48,505 bases of DNA from Pseudomonadota bacterium (GTDB taxonomy: Bacteria > Pseudomonadota > Gammaproteobacteria > Steroidobacterales > Steroidobacteraceae). The notes below the pieces were generated by a model. That model was given only the letters and a program-made list of their open reading frames with translations, had not been told where the DNA came from and made no database searches. This document shows, in pieces, positions 9,049-15,887 of the stretch (position 1 is the stretch's first letter; every line of letters begins with the position of its first letter). A program made the position numbers and the translations under genes. The DNA is taken from positions 1-48,505 of the forward strand of contig JAJYFF010000017.1 of assembly GCA_021785405.1 (NCBI GenBank). The letters are read 5' to 3'.

Positions 9049-10313
9049 GCTGCCGCGGTGATCCCGATCTCGGCCGGCCCTGCGCCGAGCGCATCCGCGA
9101 CGTCGATGGCGCTGCGCATCCCGTCCTCGTGGAAACCCCAGCCCCAGTACGCGCCCGCGAACCAGGTCCGGTTCACCCCCTGGATCTCGGCGCGGCGGCG
9201 TTGTGCCTCGACCGCGGCCTGGGTGTACACCGGATGCTGGTACACGACCGTGCGCAGGATCTTGCGCGGATCGATCGCGGCGCGGCGGTTCAGCGTCACG
9301 ACGAACGGGACGGGCGCGTCGAGATCCTGCAGCAGATTCATGCAGTAGCTCACCGTGCACGGCGCGCCGGGCTCGCGCGGTACGAACGCGTTCCACGCGG
9401 CCCAGGCCTTGCGGGCGCGCGGCAGGAGCGTCGCGTCCGTGTGCAGGACCGCCTCGTTCGGCTGGTAGCGGATCGCGCCGAGGATCGCGCGCTCGGCGGC
9501 GCTCGCGTCCGCGAGCAGCGCGAGCGACTGATCGGCGTGGCACGCGAGCACCGCGTGGTCGAAGCGTTCCTGCCCCTCGGCGTGGCTCAGGAGCACGCCG
9601 CCGGCGTCGCGGCGCACGGCGCGCACTGCGCAGCGCGGCCGCTCGCGCACCCGCCAGCGCTCCCGCAGGGCGCGCACGTAGCTCGCCGAGCCGCCGCGGA
9701 CCACGCGCCACTCGGGGCGCCCGCTGAGATCGAGCATCTGGTGGTTGCGCATGAACTGGACGAGGTAGCGCGCCGGGAACTCGAGGATCTGCGTCGGCGG
9801 CGAGGACCACAGCGCCGAGGCCATCGGCACGAGGTGATCGTCGCGGAAGGCCGCGCCGTAGCCGTGCGTCGAGAGGTACTCGCCGAGGGTCGGGCCGCGG
9901 TCCTCCCGGGCGAGGAGGGCGGGCGCCTCGCGGTAGAAGCGCAGCAGATCGCGCACCATGCCGAGGAAGCGCGGCGACAGCCAGTTGCGCCGCTGGCAGA
10001 ACAGCGTGTCCAGGCGAGCCGCGTTGTACTCGAGCCCGGTCGCTTCATTGTGCACCGAGAAACTCATCGTCGTCGGCTGCGAGGCGACGCCGAGCTCGTC
10101 CAGGAGTCGGGTGAACAACGGGTAGTGGCGCGGACTGAACACGATGAAGCCGGAATCCACCGCGTAGCGCCGCCCCGGCAGGTCGATCTCGTGGGTATGG
10201 GTATGTCCGCCGAGATAGTCGTTGGCTTCGAACAGGGTGACGTCGTGCGTGCGCGACAGCCGCCACGCCGACGCGAGCCCCGAGATCCCGGCGCCGATCA
10301 CCGCGATGCGCAT
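9045..10313 (-). CDS. FAD-dependent amine-oxidase-like protein of lipid-modification operon
   Basis: A 422-residue flavoprotein. It begins with a textbook dinucleotide-binding fold, [18 protein letters not shown] (GxGxxG at about residues 7-12), followed by [14 protein letters not shown], the second FAD contact of amine-oxidase-like enzymes. The C-terminus has a [14 protein letters not shown] motif typical of the subgroup linked to cyclopropane synthases. Plant cyclopropane synthases have a homologous domain fused to their N-terminus with no settled role. The gene starts 3 bases after the desaturase stop and overlaps DUF1365 by four bases. Desaturation or oxidation of acyl chains is a sensible guess, but unproven. 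Confidence 0.93.
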   Translation of the reverse strand: MRIAVIGAGISGLASAWRLSRTHDVTLFEANDYLGGHTHTHEIDLPGRRYAVDSGFIVFSPRHYPLFTRLLDELGVASQPTTMSFSVHNEATGLEYNAARLDTLFCQRRNWLSPRFLGMVRDLLRFYREAPALLAREDRGPTLGEYLSTHGYGAAFRDDHLVPMASALWSSPPTQILEFPARYLVQFMRNHQMLDLSGRPEWRVVRGGSASYVRALRERWRVRERPRCAVRAVRRDAGGVLLSHAEGQERFDHAVLACHADQSLALLADASAAERAILGAIRYQPNEAVLHTDATLLPRARKAWAAWNAFVPREPGAPCTVSYCMNLLQDLDAPVPFVVTLNRRAAIDPRKILRTVVYQHPVYTQAAVEAQRRRAEIQGVNRTWFAGAYWGWGFHEDGMRSAIDVADALGAGPAEIGITAAA

Positions 10314-10316
10314 GTG

Positions 10317-11288
10317 TCAGCGCCTCGCCCGCGCGAGCACCCGCGCCGGGAGCGGCCGCAGGTCGTGCACCAGACCGAGCGCGGCGAGCAGCCGCAGCCC
10401 GTACCAGGTCAGGTCGATTTCCCACCAGAGGAAGCCTTGACGCGCGGTGCCCGGAAAGTGGTGGTGATTGTTGTGCCAGCCCTCGCCGAAGGTGAGCAAC
10501 GCGAGCCACAGATTGTTGCGGCTGTCGTCGCGGGTCTCGAACCGGCGCGACCCGAAGCGGTGCGCGAGCGAGTTGATCGTCACGGTCGCATGGAACAGCA
10601 CGACCGTGGAGACGAAGAATCCCCAGACCAGCAACTGCGCGCCGCTCGTGTGCAACGCAGGGTCCGCGTGCCGCAGCCACGCGCCGAGGGCGTAGATCGC
10701 GGCCGCGAACAGTACCGGGATCGCGGTGTCGTAGCGATCGAGCCAGCGCAGCTCCGGATAGCGCGCGAGGTCCGGCACCCGCTTGAGATCGGTGCGGAAT
10801 CCGCGCGGCGTCAGGAACCAGCCGACGTGACTCCACAGGAAGCCGTGCACGCGCGGCGAGTGCGGATCGACCGGCGTGTCGGCATGATGGTGGTGATTGC
10901 GGTGGTGCGCGGCCCACCACAGCGGACCGCGCTGCACGCTGCTCGCGCCGAGCGCCGCGAACGCGAATTGGATCGGGCGGGCCGCGCGAAACGTCCGGTG
11001 CGAGAAGCCGCGATGGTAGAACCCGGTCACCGCGAACATCCGCAGCGCATAGGCGGCGGCGGCGACCGCGAGCGCCGTCGGCGAAACCCCCGTCCAGATC
11101 GCGCCCAGGCACCCGAGGTGCAGCGCGATGAACGGCGCGGCCCGCAACCAGTCGATCCGGTCGGCCTGCTCGGGGTCGAGCGCTTCGTCGGCTCCGCCGG
11201 TATCGAACCAGCGCCGCAGTGCGCTCCACGGCCCGCGACGGGGTTCGACGATCGCGGGTTTCGCGAGCGGTTCGGCATCGGTCATCAC
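10317..11288 (-). CDS. Membrane acyl desaturase (delta-9 type)
   Basis: An integral membrane di-iron desaturase of about 323 residues, first gene of the lipid operon. All three histidine boxes are present: HRGFSH (92-97), HHRNHHHH (128-135) and WHNNHHHFP (271-279), in the order and spacing of acyl-CoA or acyl-lipid delta-9 desaturases. Four hydrophobic helices fit the family. It would insert double bonds that the two downstream CFA-type enzymes could use as substrates (inference). The frame opens at GTG 11288, but ATG 11285 with GAGGA eight bases upstream is the more likely start. A palindromic operator with an internal TATAAG lies directly upstream (11299-11329). Confidence 0.95.
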   Translation of the reverse strand: MMTDAEPLAKPAIVEPRRGPWSALRRWFDTGGADEALDPEQADRIDWLRAAPFIALHLGCLGAIWTGVSPTALAVAAAAYALRMFAVTGFYHRGFSHRTFRAARPIQFAFAALGASSVQRGPLWWAAHHRNHHHHADTPVDPHSPRVHGFLWSHVGWFLTPRGFRTDLKRVPDLARYPELRWLDRYDTAIPVLFAAAIYALGAWLRHADPALHTSGAQLLVWGFFVSTVVLFHATVTINSLAHRFGSRRFETRDDSRNNLWLALLTFGEGWHNNHHHFPGTARQGFLWWEIDLTWYGLRLLAALGLVHDLRPLPARVLARARR

Positions 11289-11298
11289 GGGCTTCCTC

Positions 11299-11329
11299 TT
11301 CGCTTCGTTGCAGACTTATACGAAGCGAA
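11299..11329 (-). promoter_or_regulatory. Perfect 10-bp inverted repeat flanking a -10-like TATAAG
   Basis: On the minus strand TTCGCTTCGT is followed after 11 bases by its exact reverse complement ACGAAGCGAA. Half-site centres are 21 bp apart, about two helical turns, as expected for a dimeric repressor. TATAAG (11315-11320, minus) lies between the arms, and a transcript beginning about seven bases later would have a leader of roughly 23 bases containing GAGGA before ATG 11285. No good -35 TTGACA is seen, so an activator or alternative sigma factor may be needed. As RNA the arms could also form a hairpin beside the ribosome site. There is no U-tract, so a terminator is unlikely. Confidence 0.6.
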
Positions 11330-11352
11330 CGGCGGGGCGGATGCACGCGCCG

Positions 11353-12147
11353 CTAGGCGGCGCGCGATCCGGGGGGTGACTCAGGACGGGTTGCGGCGGT
11401 CGCCGGGGACGTCGGTGCCGAGGCCGCCGCCCCGATCGCGCCGGTTCCGATCACCGGTCCGGTCGGCCGGCCGGTCGGGGAGCCGCCGACGGGCTCGGCG
11501 GACACCGCGAGCGCCGCGGTCGGACCCAGGCGGGCGACGAGCGATGCCGGCAGTTCGATCGTCACGGCCGCGGAATCCGAGATCATCCCGACCGGAATCG
11601 GACGGCCCGCCTGGGGGATGAGCCACAACTCGGGCGCCCGTCCGGCACTCAAGCGTCGCGGGACGCCCGGGATCACGATCATGCGGGAGTGGGCGATGTC
11701 CATCGTCGCGGTCCAGCCGATGCGGTGGTCCGCTTGCACGATCGTCGCGGCCATGTAAGGAATTGGCGGCGGGGTCGGGCGCCGCAGGATCACCGCGAGC
11801 AGCACCGCGATCGCGGTCGCCGAGATCGCCGCGGAGCCCAGGCCGAGCCAGTGCCAGAACCGCAGGTTCTCCCACAGTCCCGCGTGCGCCGCGCGCGGGG
11901 CGACACGGGTGCGCTCGTCGAGGCGCAGCCGGCGGCGGATCGCGTCCCAGACGCGTGCCGGCGGTTCGAGGGGTGCGATCTCGGCGGCGAGCGGCGACAA
12001 GCGCTGCGACCACGCGTCGATCGCCGCGGCCGCGTCCGGTCGTTCCGCCGATTCGCGCTCGACGGCCGCGCGCTCGCGGGCGTCGAGGACGCCGAGCACG
12101 TACTCGGCGTAGCGGAGTTCTCGGTCGTCGGGCTCCAACGGCGTCAT
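11353..12147 (-). CDS. RskA-family anti-sigma factor
   Basis: A 264-residue protein with a cytoplasmic N-terminal sigma-binding region (residues 1-75, RYAEYVLGVLDARERAAVER), one membrane span (about 101-121) and an extracytoplasmic RskA domain. The signature near the C-terminus, EPVGGSPTGRPTGPVIGTG, is characteristic. There is no HxxxCxxC motif, so it is not a zinc-binding ChrR-type anti-sigma. The ATG overlaps the sigma gene stop (ATGA at 12144-12147). RskA-type factors hold an ECF sigma at the membrane and release it on proteolysis or redox signals. The Ala/Thr/Pro-rich tail after about residue 235 has no recognisable motif. Confidence 0.92.
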   Translation of the reverse strand: MTPLEPDDRELRYAEYVLGVLDARERAAVERESAERPDAAAAIDAWSQRLSPLAAEIAPLEPPARVWDAIRRRLRLDERTRVAPRAAHAGLWENLRFWHWLGLGSAAISATAIAVLLAVILRRPTPPPIPYMAATIVQADHRIGWTATMDIAHSRMIVIPGVPRRLSAGRAPELWLIPQAGRPIPVGMISDSAAVTIELPASLVARLGPTAALAVSAEPVGGSPTGRPTGPVIGTGAIGAAASAPTSPATAATRPESPPGSRAA

Positions 12148-12698
12148 CCGGTCTCCAGGCAGCTGCGCAGCTGAATCAGCGCACGGCGGATCCAGCTCTT
12201 CATCGTTCCGAGCGGCACCGTCAAGCGGGTCGCCAGTTCCATATACGTAGCACCGGAGAAAAAAGCTTCACGGACCGAATTCGCGTGTTTCGGGTCCAGC
12301 GCGTCGAGGCAGTCGTGGAGGCGACGGTAGCCCTCCTGCGTCTCGGCATCCGCCGACGGCCCGGGGCGATCGTCGATCACGTCGTCGAGAGCGGCCGCGT
12401 CCTCGAGGGTCGCTTCGCGGCGTTGCCGGAGGCGGTCGATCGCCTTGTTGCGCGCGAGCGCGACGAGCCAGGTTTGCGGCGCGGCGAGCGCGGGGTCGAA
12501 GCTCGCGGCGCGGCGCCACACGGTCGTGTAGATCTCCTGCAGGACCTCTTCCGCCTCGTCGCGATCCCGCAGCATGCGCACGCACACCCCGAACAGGCGT
12601 GCCGAGCTGAGCCGGTACAGCGTCTGGAACGCCTGGGCGTCGCCGGCGCCGGTCTCGCGGAGCAGGCGCTCGAGGGTGGCTCTGTCCTCGGTCGGCAT
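12144..12698 (-). CDS. ECF RNA polymerase sigma factor
   Basis: A 184-residue sigma factor with region 2 (FQTLYRLSSARLFGVCVRML, RDRDEAEEVLQEIYTTVW, then WLVALARNKAIDRLRQR) and region 4 (YMELATRLTVPLGTMKSWIR) and no region 1 or 3, as in ECF sigmas. It is translationally coupled to the RskA-type anti-sigma gene, its natural partner. The GFA-family gene lies 10 bases upstream and may be cotranscribed. The adjacent lipid operon is an obvious candidate target by analogy with other ECF-cfa clusters, but I cannot define a promoter motif shared by both. Confidence 0.95.
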   Translation of the reverse strand: MPTEDRATLERLLRETGAGDAQAFQTLYRLSSARLFGVCVRMLRDRDEAEEVLQEIYTTVWRRAASFDPALAAPQTWLVALARNKAIDRLRQRREATLEDAAALDDVIDDRPGPSADAETQEGYRRLHDCLDALDPKHANSVREAFFSGATYMELATRLTVPLGTMKSWIRRALIQLRSCLETG

Positions 12699-12708
12699 CG
12701 GCGGTCCC

Positions 12709-13107
12709 TCAATCGCCTTCGGCGGGCAAGTGCTCGAGCGAGGGGCTGAGCCGTTGCCAGGGGAGCTTATGAGCGACCCAGACCTCCCGGGTCGGCGGGA
12801 ATCTCGCCGGATCGTCGAGCGATGCGGTGGTGACGTCGATCGTGCCGGGCAACGCGTCGCGGGAATAGGTGAGTGGGGTCCCGCAGCGGTCGCAGAACGT
12901 GCGTTCGACGCCCGGCGAGGACCGGTAGGGGCGCGGCGCGCCCTGGATCCAGCGGAAGTCCGCGCGCGCGAAAGTCACCCACGCGACCGCGGCCGCGCCG
13001 CTCGCTTTGCGGCAACTGCGGCAGTGACAGATCGCCGAGGCCGTCGGCGCGCCGTCCACGCGATAGCGCAGCGTCCCGCAGAAACACCCGCCTTCTTCGC
13101 TCGACAT
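12709..13107 (-). CDS. GFA-family zinc protein
   Basis: A 132-residue protein of the GFA/CENP-V fold. Zinc ligands are all present: C8 and C10 (GGCFCG), C27, C29 and C32 (ICHCRSCRKASG), C72 and C75 (FCDRCGTPL). The family name comes from a glutathione-dependent formaldehyde-activating enzyme, but most members have unknown substrates and are probably carbon-sulfur or thiol-related. AGGGGAG upstream of the ATG is a good ribosome site. The gene lies between a diguanylate cyclase (57 bases upstream) and the ECF sigma gene (10 bases downstream), all on one strand, so it may belong to the stress-sigma operon (inference). Confidence 0.92.
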   Translation of the reverse strand: MSSEEGGCFCGTLRYRVDGAPTASAICHCRSCRKASGAAAVAWVTFARADFRWIQGAPRPYRSSPGVERTFCDRCGTPLTYSRDALPGTIDVTTASLDDPARFPPTREVWVAHKLPWQRLSPSLEHLPAEGD

Positions 13108-13164
13108 CGCTCCCCTCGGCGCACCCTTCGCGCGCGATCCCGGGGCCGCACGCCGCCTCGGGGT

Positions 13165-15441
13165 CTAGCGGTGCGTCGCCGCGATCGCGCTGGCGAGCGT
13201 GCGTTCCGCTCCCTCCGCGTAGATCGTCGGACCGGCCACGGAGACTCGCCCGCGGCCGTCGCGTTTCGCAATGTAACAAGCCTCGTCCGCGGTCGCCAGC
13301 CAGTCGGTGGCGTCGCGCATGTCGTCGCGCCGGCTCGCAATGCCGAGACTCGCGCCGATCTCATACCGCGAGCCGTCCCAGTCGGCTGCGAGCGGGTTCA
13401 GTTCCCGCGCCAGGTCCCCGGCGATCGTCACCGCCGCCTCCATCGGGCAATTCGGCAGGATCATCGCGAACTCGTCGCCGCCGAGCCGTGCGACCGTGTC
13501 GGCGGTGCGTACGTGCGTGCGCAGTACGTCCGCGACCCGGCGCAGGACCGCATCGCCGGCCGCGTGTCCCCCGGAGTCGTTGACCGCCTTGAAGCGGTCG
13601 AGATCGATCGCGATCAGCACCGCCGGCGTCGACAGGTGCGCCGACTGCGTGAAGGTCTCGCGCAAGCGCTCGGTGAACAGGGTGCGGTTCGCGAGACCGG
13701 TCAAGGGGTCGTGGGTCGCCCGGAAGTGCAGATCCTTCGAGCGGGCGACGTCGCTCGAGGCGTCGCGGAACAGCACCACCGTCCCGGCGACGATGCCGTC
13801 GCCGTCGATCACCGGGGAGATCACGTCGACGATGTGCATCACCGAGCCGTCGGGCCGATGCAGCAACGCGGGCGTCTCGCGTTGGTAGGTCTTGCCGTGG
13901 ATCAGGCAGCGAGCCAACAGATTCGGCGCGCGCCGGCCGGTCGCCGCGTCGGTCAGGTGGATCACTTCGTCGAGTCGGCGATTGACCGCGTAATCGGCGT
14001 TGATCCCCATCAGGGCCGCGGCGGAATCGTTCAGGTAAGTGATCCGGGTCTGCGAGTCGGTCGTGACGACCGCGTCGGCGATCTTCGACAAGGTCACCTT
14101 CAGCCGCTGGCGCTCTTCCGCGAATTTCGCTTCCGCGTGCCGGCGGTCCTCGATGCTCTCGATCTGCACGACGAGATGCCGCGGGCCGCCGTCCTCGTCG
14201 CGCACCAGCGAGACCGCCGAATGAGTCCACACCCAATGGCCGTCCTTGTGTCGAAAGCGCCGTTCGACCTCGTAGGAGGTGAACTCCCCGTGCAACAAGC
14301 GACGGCGCCGATCCACGCTGTCACCCCGATCCTGCGGATCGGAGGGGCCGCCGAACGGCATCGCGCGCAGTTCCTCCTCGGTGTAGCCGAGCATCTTCTG
14401 CAGCGCCGCATTCGCATACGTCCAGACGCCGTCGAGATCGACGATCAGCATCCCGATCGGTGAGTGCTCGATCGAATCCCGAAATCGGCGCTCGCTCGCG
14501 CGCAGCGCCCGGGCGATTTCGCGGCGCTCGTCGGTCCCGATGCCGACCGCGATCGGCGGCAACAACATCGTGAACAGGCCGATCACCGGAAAGCCCGCGA
14601 GCGAGGTCACCGACTGCGCTGCGAGCAGCGACGCCGGGCGGATGCCCGCGAACCACAGCGCGACCATCGTGAGACCGCAGGCCGAGCTCAACACCGCGGT
14701 GCCGAAGCCGCCGAGCGGATAGGCGGCGATCATCATCGCCATGCCGATCAGCACGAACGGCAAGGTCATGAACCGCATCGCGAGGTACACGCCGACGACG
14801 TAGCCCACGAGGAGCAGGAGGTTCAGCGCGAGGAATCGTGGCCGCAGCAGCCGTCGCCATGCCACGTCGCTGCTCATCAGGATCGGGGCGGCGATCAGGC
14901 ACGCGCCGAGCGAGGCGGATGACCAGCCGAGCTGCAGGTCCGTGCGGAAGGAGACGTTCGATCCGACGAGGCGATCGACGAGGCCGCCGGCGACCGCGGC
15001 GAGACCGGGCGCGAGGACGGCGAACAGGAGCGTCGCGGTCGACGCTTGGGTCAACGAGACGCGGGGGAAATCGTAGCGGCCGACCCGTCGCACCGCCCCG
15101 GCCATCAGCGCGACGTCGAGCACGCGCGTCGTCGCGCCGCCGATTGCGGCCGCGAGCCCGTGCGCGCCGCACAACGCCTCGGCGAGCCCGGCGGCCGCGA
15201 ACAGCAGCAGGAGGGCGCGCGGCCAGCTCGGCCGCGACAGCCGCAGCAGCGCCGCGGCCGCGAGCGCATCGGCCGGCCCCAACAGGGCGACGCCGTCCAT
15301 CGCGCGGGTGAAGCGCCCGACCGCGACCGCCGCGAGGCCGTACAGCAGCGCGATCGCCGCCTCGCCGGCGGGGAAATCCTGCAGCGATCGCGCGAAGGCC
15401 GATCGCGCGAACACCCATTTGTCCGTGGCCGCCATGTCCAT
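13165..15441 (-). CDS. Membrane diguanylate cyclase, MASE1-PAS-PAS-GGDEF
   Basis: A 758-residue sensor. Residues about 20-300 hold eight or so hydrophobic helices of MASE1 type, followed by two PAS domains (ASERRFRDSIEHSPIGMLIV and KIADAVVTTDSQTRITYLND regions) and a C-terminal GGDEF domain. The active site RLGGDEF is intact (654-658), so it should make cyclic di-GMP from GTP. An RTAD sequence exactly five residues before GGDEF matches the RxxD inhibitory site, so product inhibition is expected. There is no EAL domain. ATG at 15441 or 15435 could start it. It is divergent from the btuB riboswitch region. Confidence 0.94.
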   Translation of the reverse strand: MDMAATDKWVFARSAFARSLQDFPAGEAAIALLYGLAAVAVGRFTRAMDGVALLGPADALAAAALLRLSRPSWPRALLLLFAAAGLAEALCGAHGLAAAIGGATTRVLDVALMAGAVRRVGRYDFPRVSLTQASTATLLFAVLAPGLAAVAGGLVDRLVGSNVSFRTDLQLGWSSASLGACLIAAPILMSSDVAWRRLLRPRFLALNLLLLVGYVVGVYLAMRFMTLPFVLIGMAMMIAAYPLGGFGTAVLSSACGLTMVALWFAGIRPASLLAAQSVTSLAGFPVIGLFTMLLPPIAVGIGTDERREIARALRASERRFRDSIEHSPIGMLIVDLDGVWTYANAALQKMLGYTEEELRAMPFGGPSDPQDRGDSVDRRRRLLHGEFTSYEVERRFRHKDGHWVWTHSAVSLVRDEDGGPRHLVVQIESIEDRRHAEAKFAEERQRLKVTLSKIADAVVTTDSQTRITYLNDSAAALMGINADYAVNRRLDEVIHLTDAATGRRAPNLLARCLIHGKTYQRETPALLHRPDGSVMHIVDVISPVIDGDGIVAGTVVLFRDASSDVARSKDLHFRATHDPLTGLANRTLFTERLRETFTQSAHLSTPAVLIAIDLDRFKAVNDSGGHAAGDAVLRRVADVLRTHVRTADTVARLGGDEFAMILPNCPMEAAVTIAGDLARELNPLAADWDGSRYEIGASLGIASRRDDMRDATDWLATADEACYIAKRDGRGRVSVAGPTIYAEGAERTLASAIAATHR

Positions 15442-15508
15442 CCGAAATCCGTCGGAATGGGTCGAACGCTAGCAGAGCGCGGGTGCGCTCAGCGGGACGC
15501 AGATCTCA

Positions 15509-15520
15509 TTCCGCGCGGAA
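15509..15520. promoter_or_regulatory. 12-bp perfect palindrome upstream of btuB promoter
   Basis: TTCCGCGCGGAA is self-complementary and ends 3 bases before the TTGACC -35 candidate of the btuB leader. It lies between the divergent diguanylate cyclase and btuB genes. It could be a regulator site, but short GC palindromes are common by chance in such GC-rich DNA. Confidence 0.25.
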
Positions 15521-15523
15521 CGC

Positions 15524-15553
15524 TTGACCCGACCCGACCCGCTTCGGCAAACT
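15524..15553 (+). promoter_or_regulatory. Candidate sigma-70 promoter of btuB leader
   Basis: TTGACC (15524-15529) is separated by 18 bases from CAAACT (15548-15553). Transcription would begin near 15560, just before the first conserved bases of the riboswitch, which supports the call. The -10 match is only moderate. Confidence 0.45.
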
Positions 15554-15562
15554 GCGGCCGTT

Positions 15563-15747
15563 GTCAGGTGCTCGGCCGCGGTCACGCGGCCGGGTGAAAC
15601 GGGAAACCGGTGACGCCCTCGAGGCCATTCCGGTACTGCCCCCGCAACGGTAAGCGAGTCGAGCCCGATCCGACAGGTCACTGTGCGCTGCGCACGGGAA
15701 GACGATCCGGCAGGAACGATTCCACTCGCGAGTCCGGAGACCGGCCC
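15563..15747 (+). ncRNA. Cobalamin (adenosylcobalamin) riboswitch
   Basis: The leader holds the conserved blocks of the B12 riboswitch in order: TGAAACGGGAAACCGGTGA (15594 on), ACTGCCCCCGCAACGGTAA (15634 on), CACTGTGC with GGGAAGACG, and the B12 box AGTCCGGAGACCGGCCC (15731-15747). It binds cobalamin and shuts down the downstream btuB gene. Downstream, CUUC (15821-15824) plus CCCCU (15826-15830) can pair with GAAG and AGGGG around the btuB ribosome site (15875-15886), so it probably works by hiding the ribosome site rather than by early termination. That pairing is my reading, not tested. Confidence 0.96.
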
Positions 15748-15887
15748 GACGACATAGCGGCATGCGTTGCGGTGGGCGGCGGTGCGGGAGCGCCGTTGCC
15801 GGCGTCGACCGCATTCGTTCCTTCCCCCCTCGTCTTGCCCGGTCGCAATGTCCGGTCGTGCACGGCGGGTGCACAGGGGAGAGAAGG

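Noticed and set aside
8275-9810. 511-residue frame including DUF1365
   Set aside because: The first half is a shadow of the FAD oxidase; DUF1365 starts at ATG 9048 in the ATGA overlap.
11299-11329. Intrinsic terminator after the anti-sigma gene
   Set aside because: The hairpin is followed by GAGGAAG and a start codon rather than a T-tract; the operator-promoter reading fits better.
15762-15887. Longer btuB start at ATG 15762
   Set aside because: It would begin just after the riboswitch B12 box, has no ribosome site, and buries the signal peptide behind 42 extra residues.
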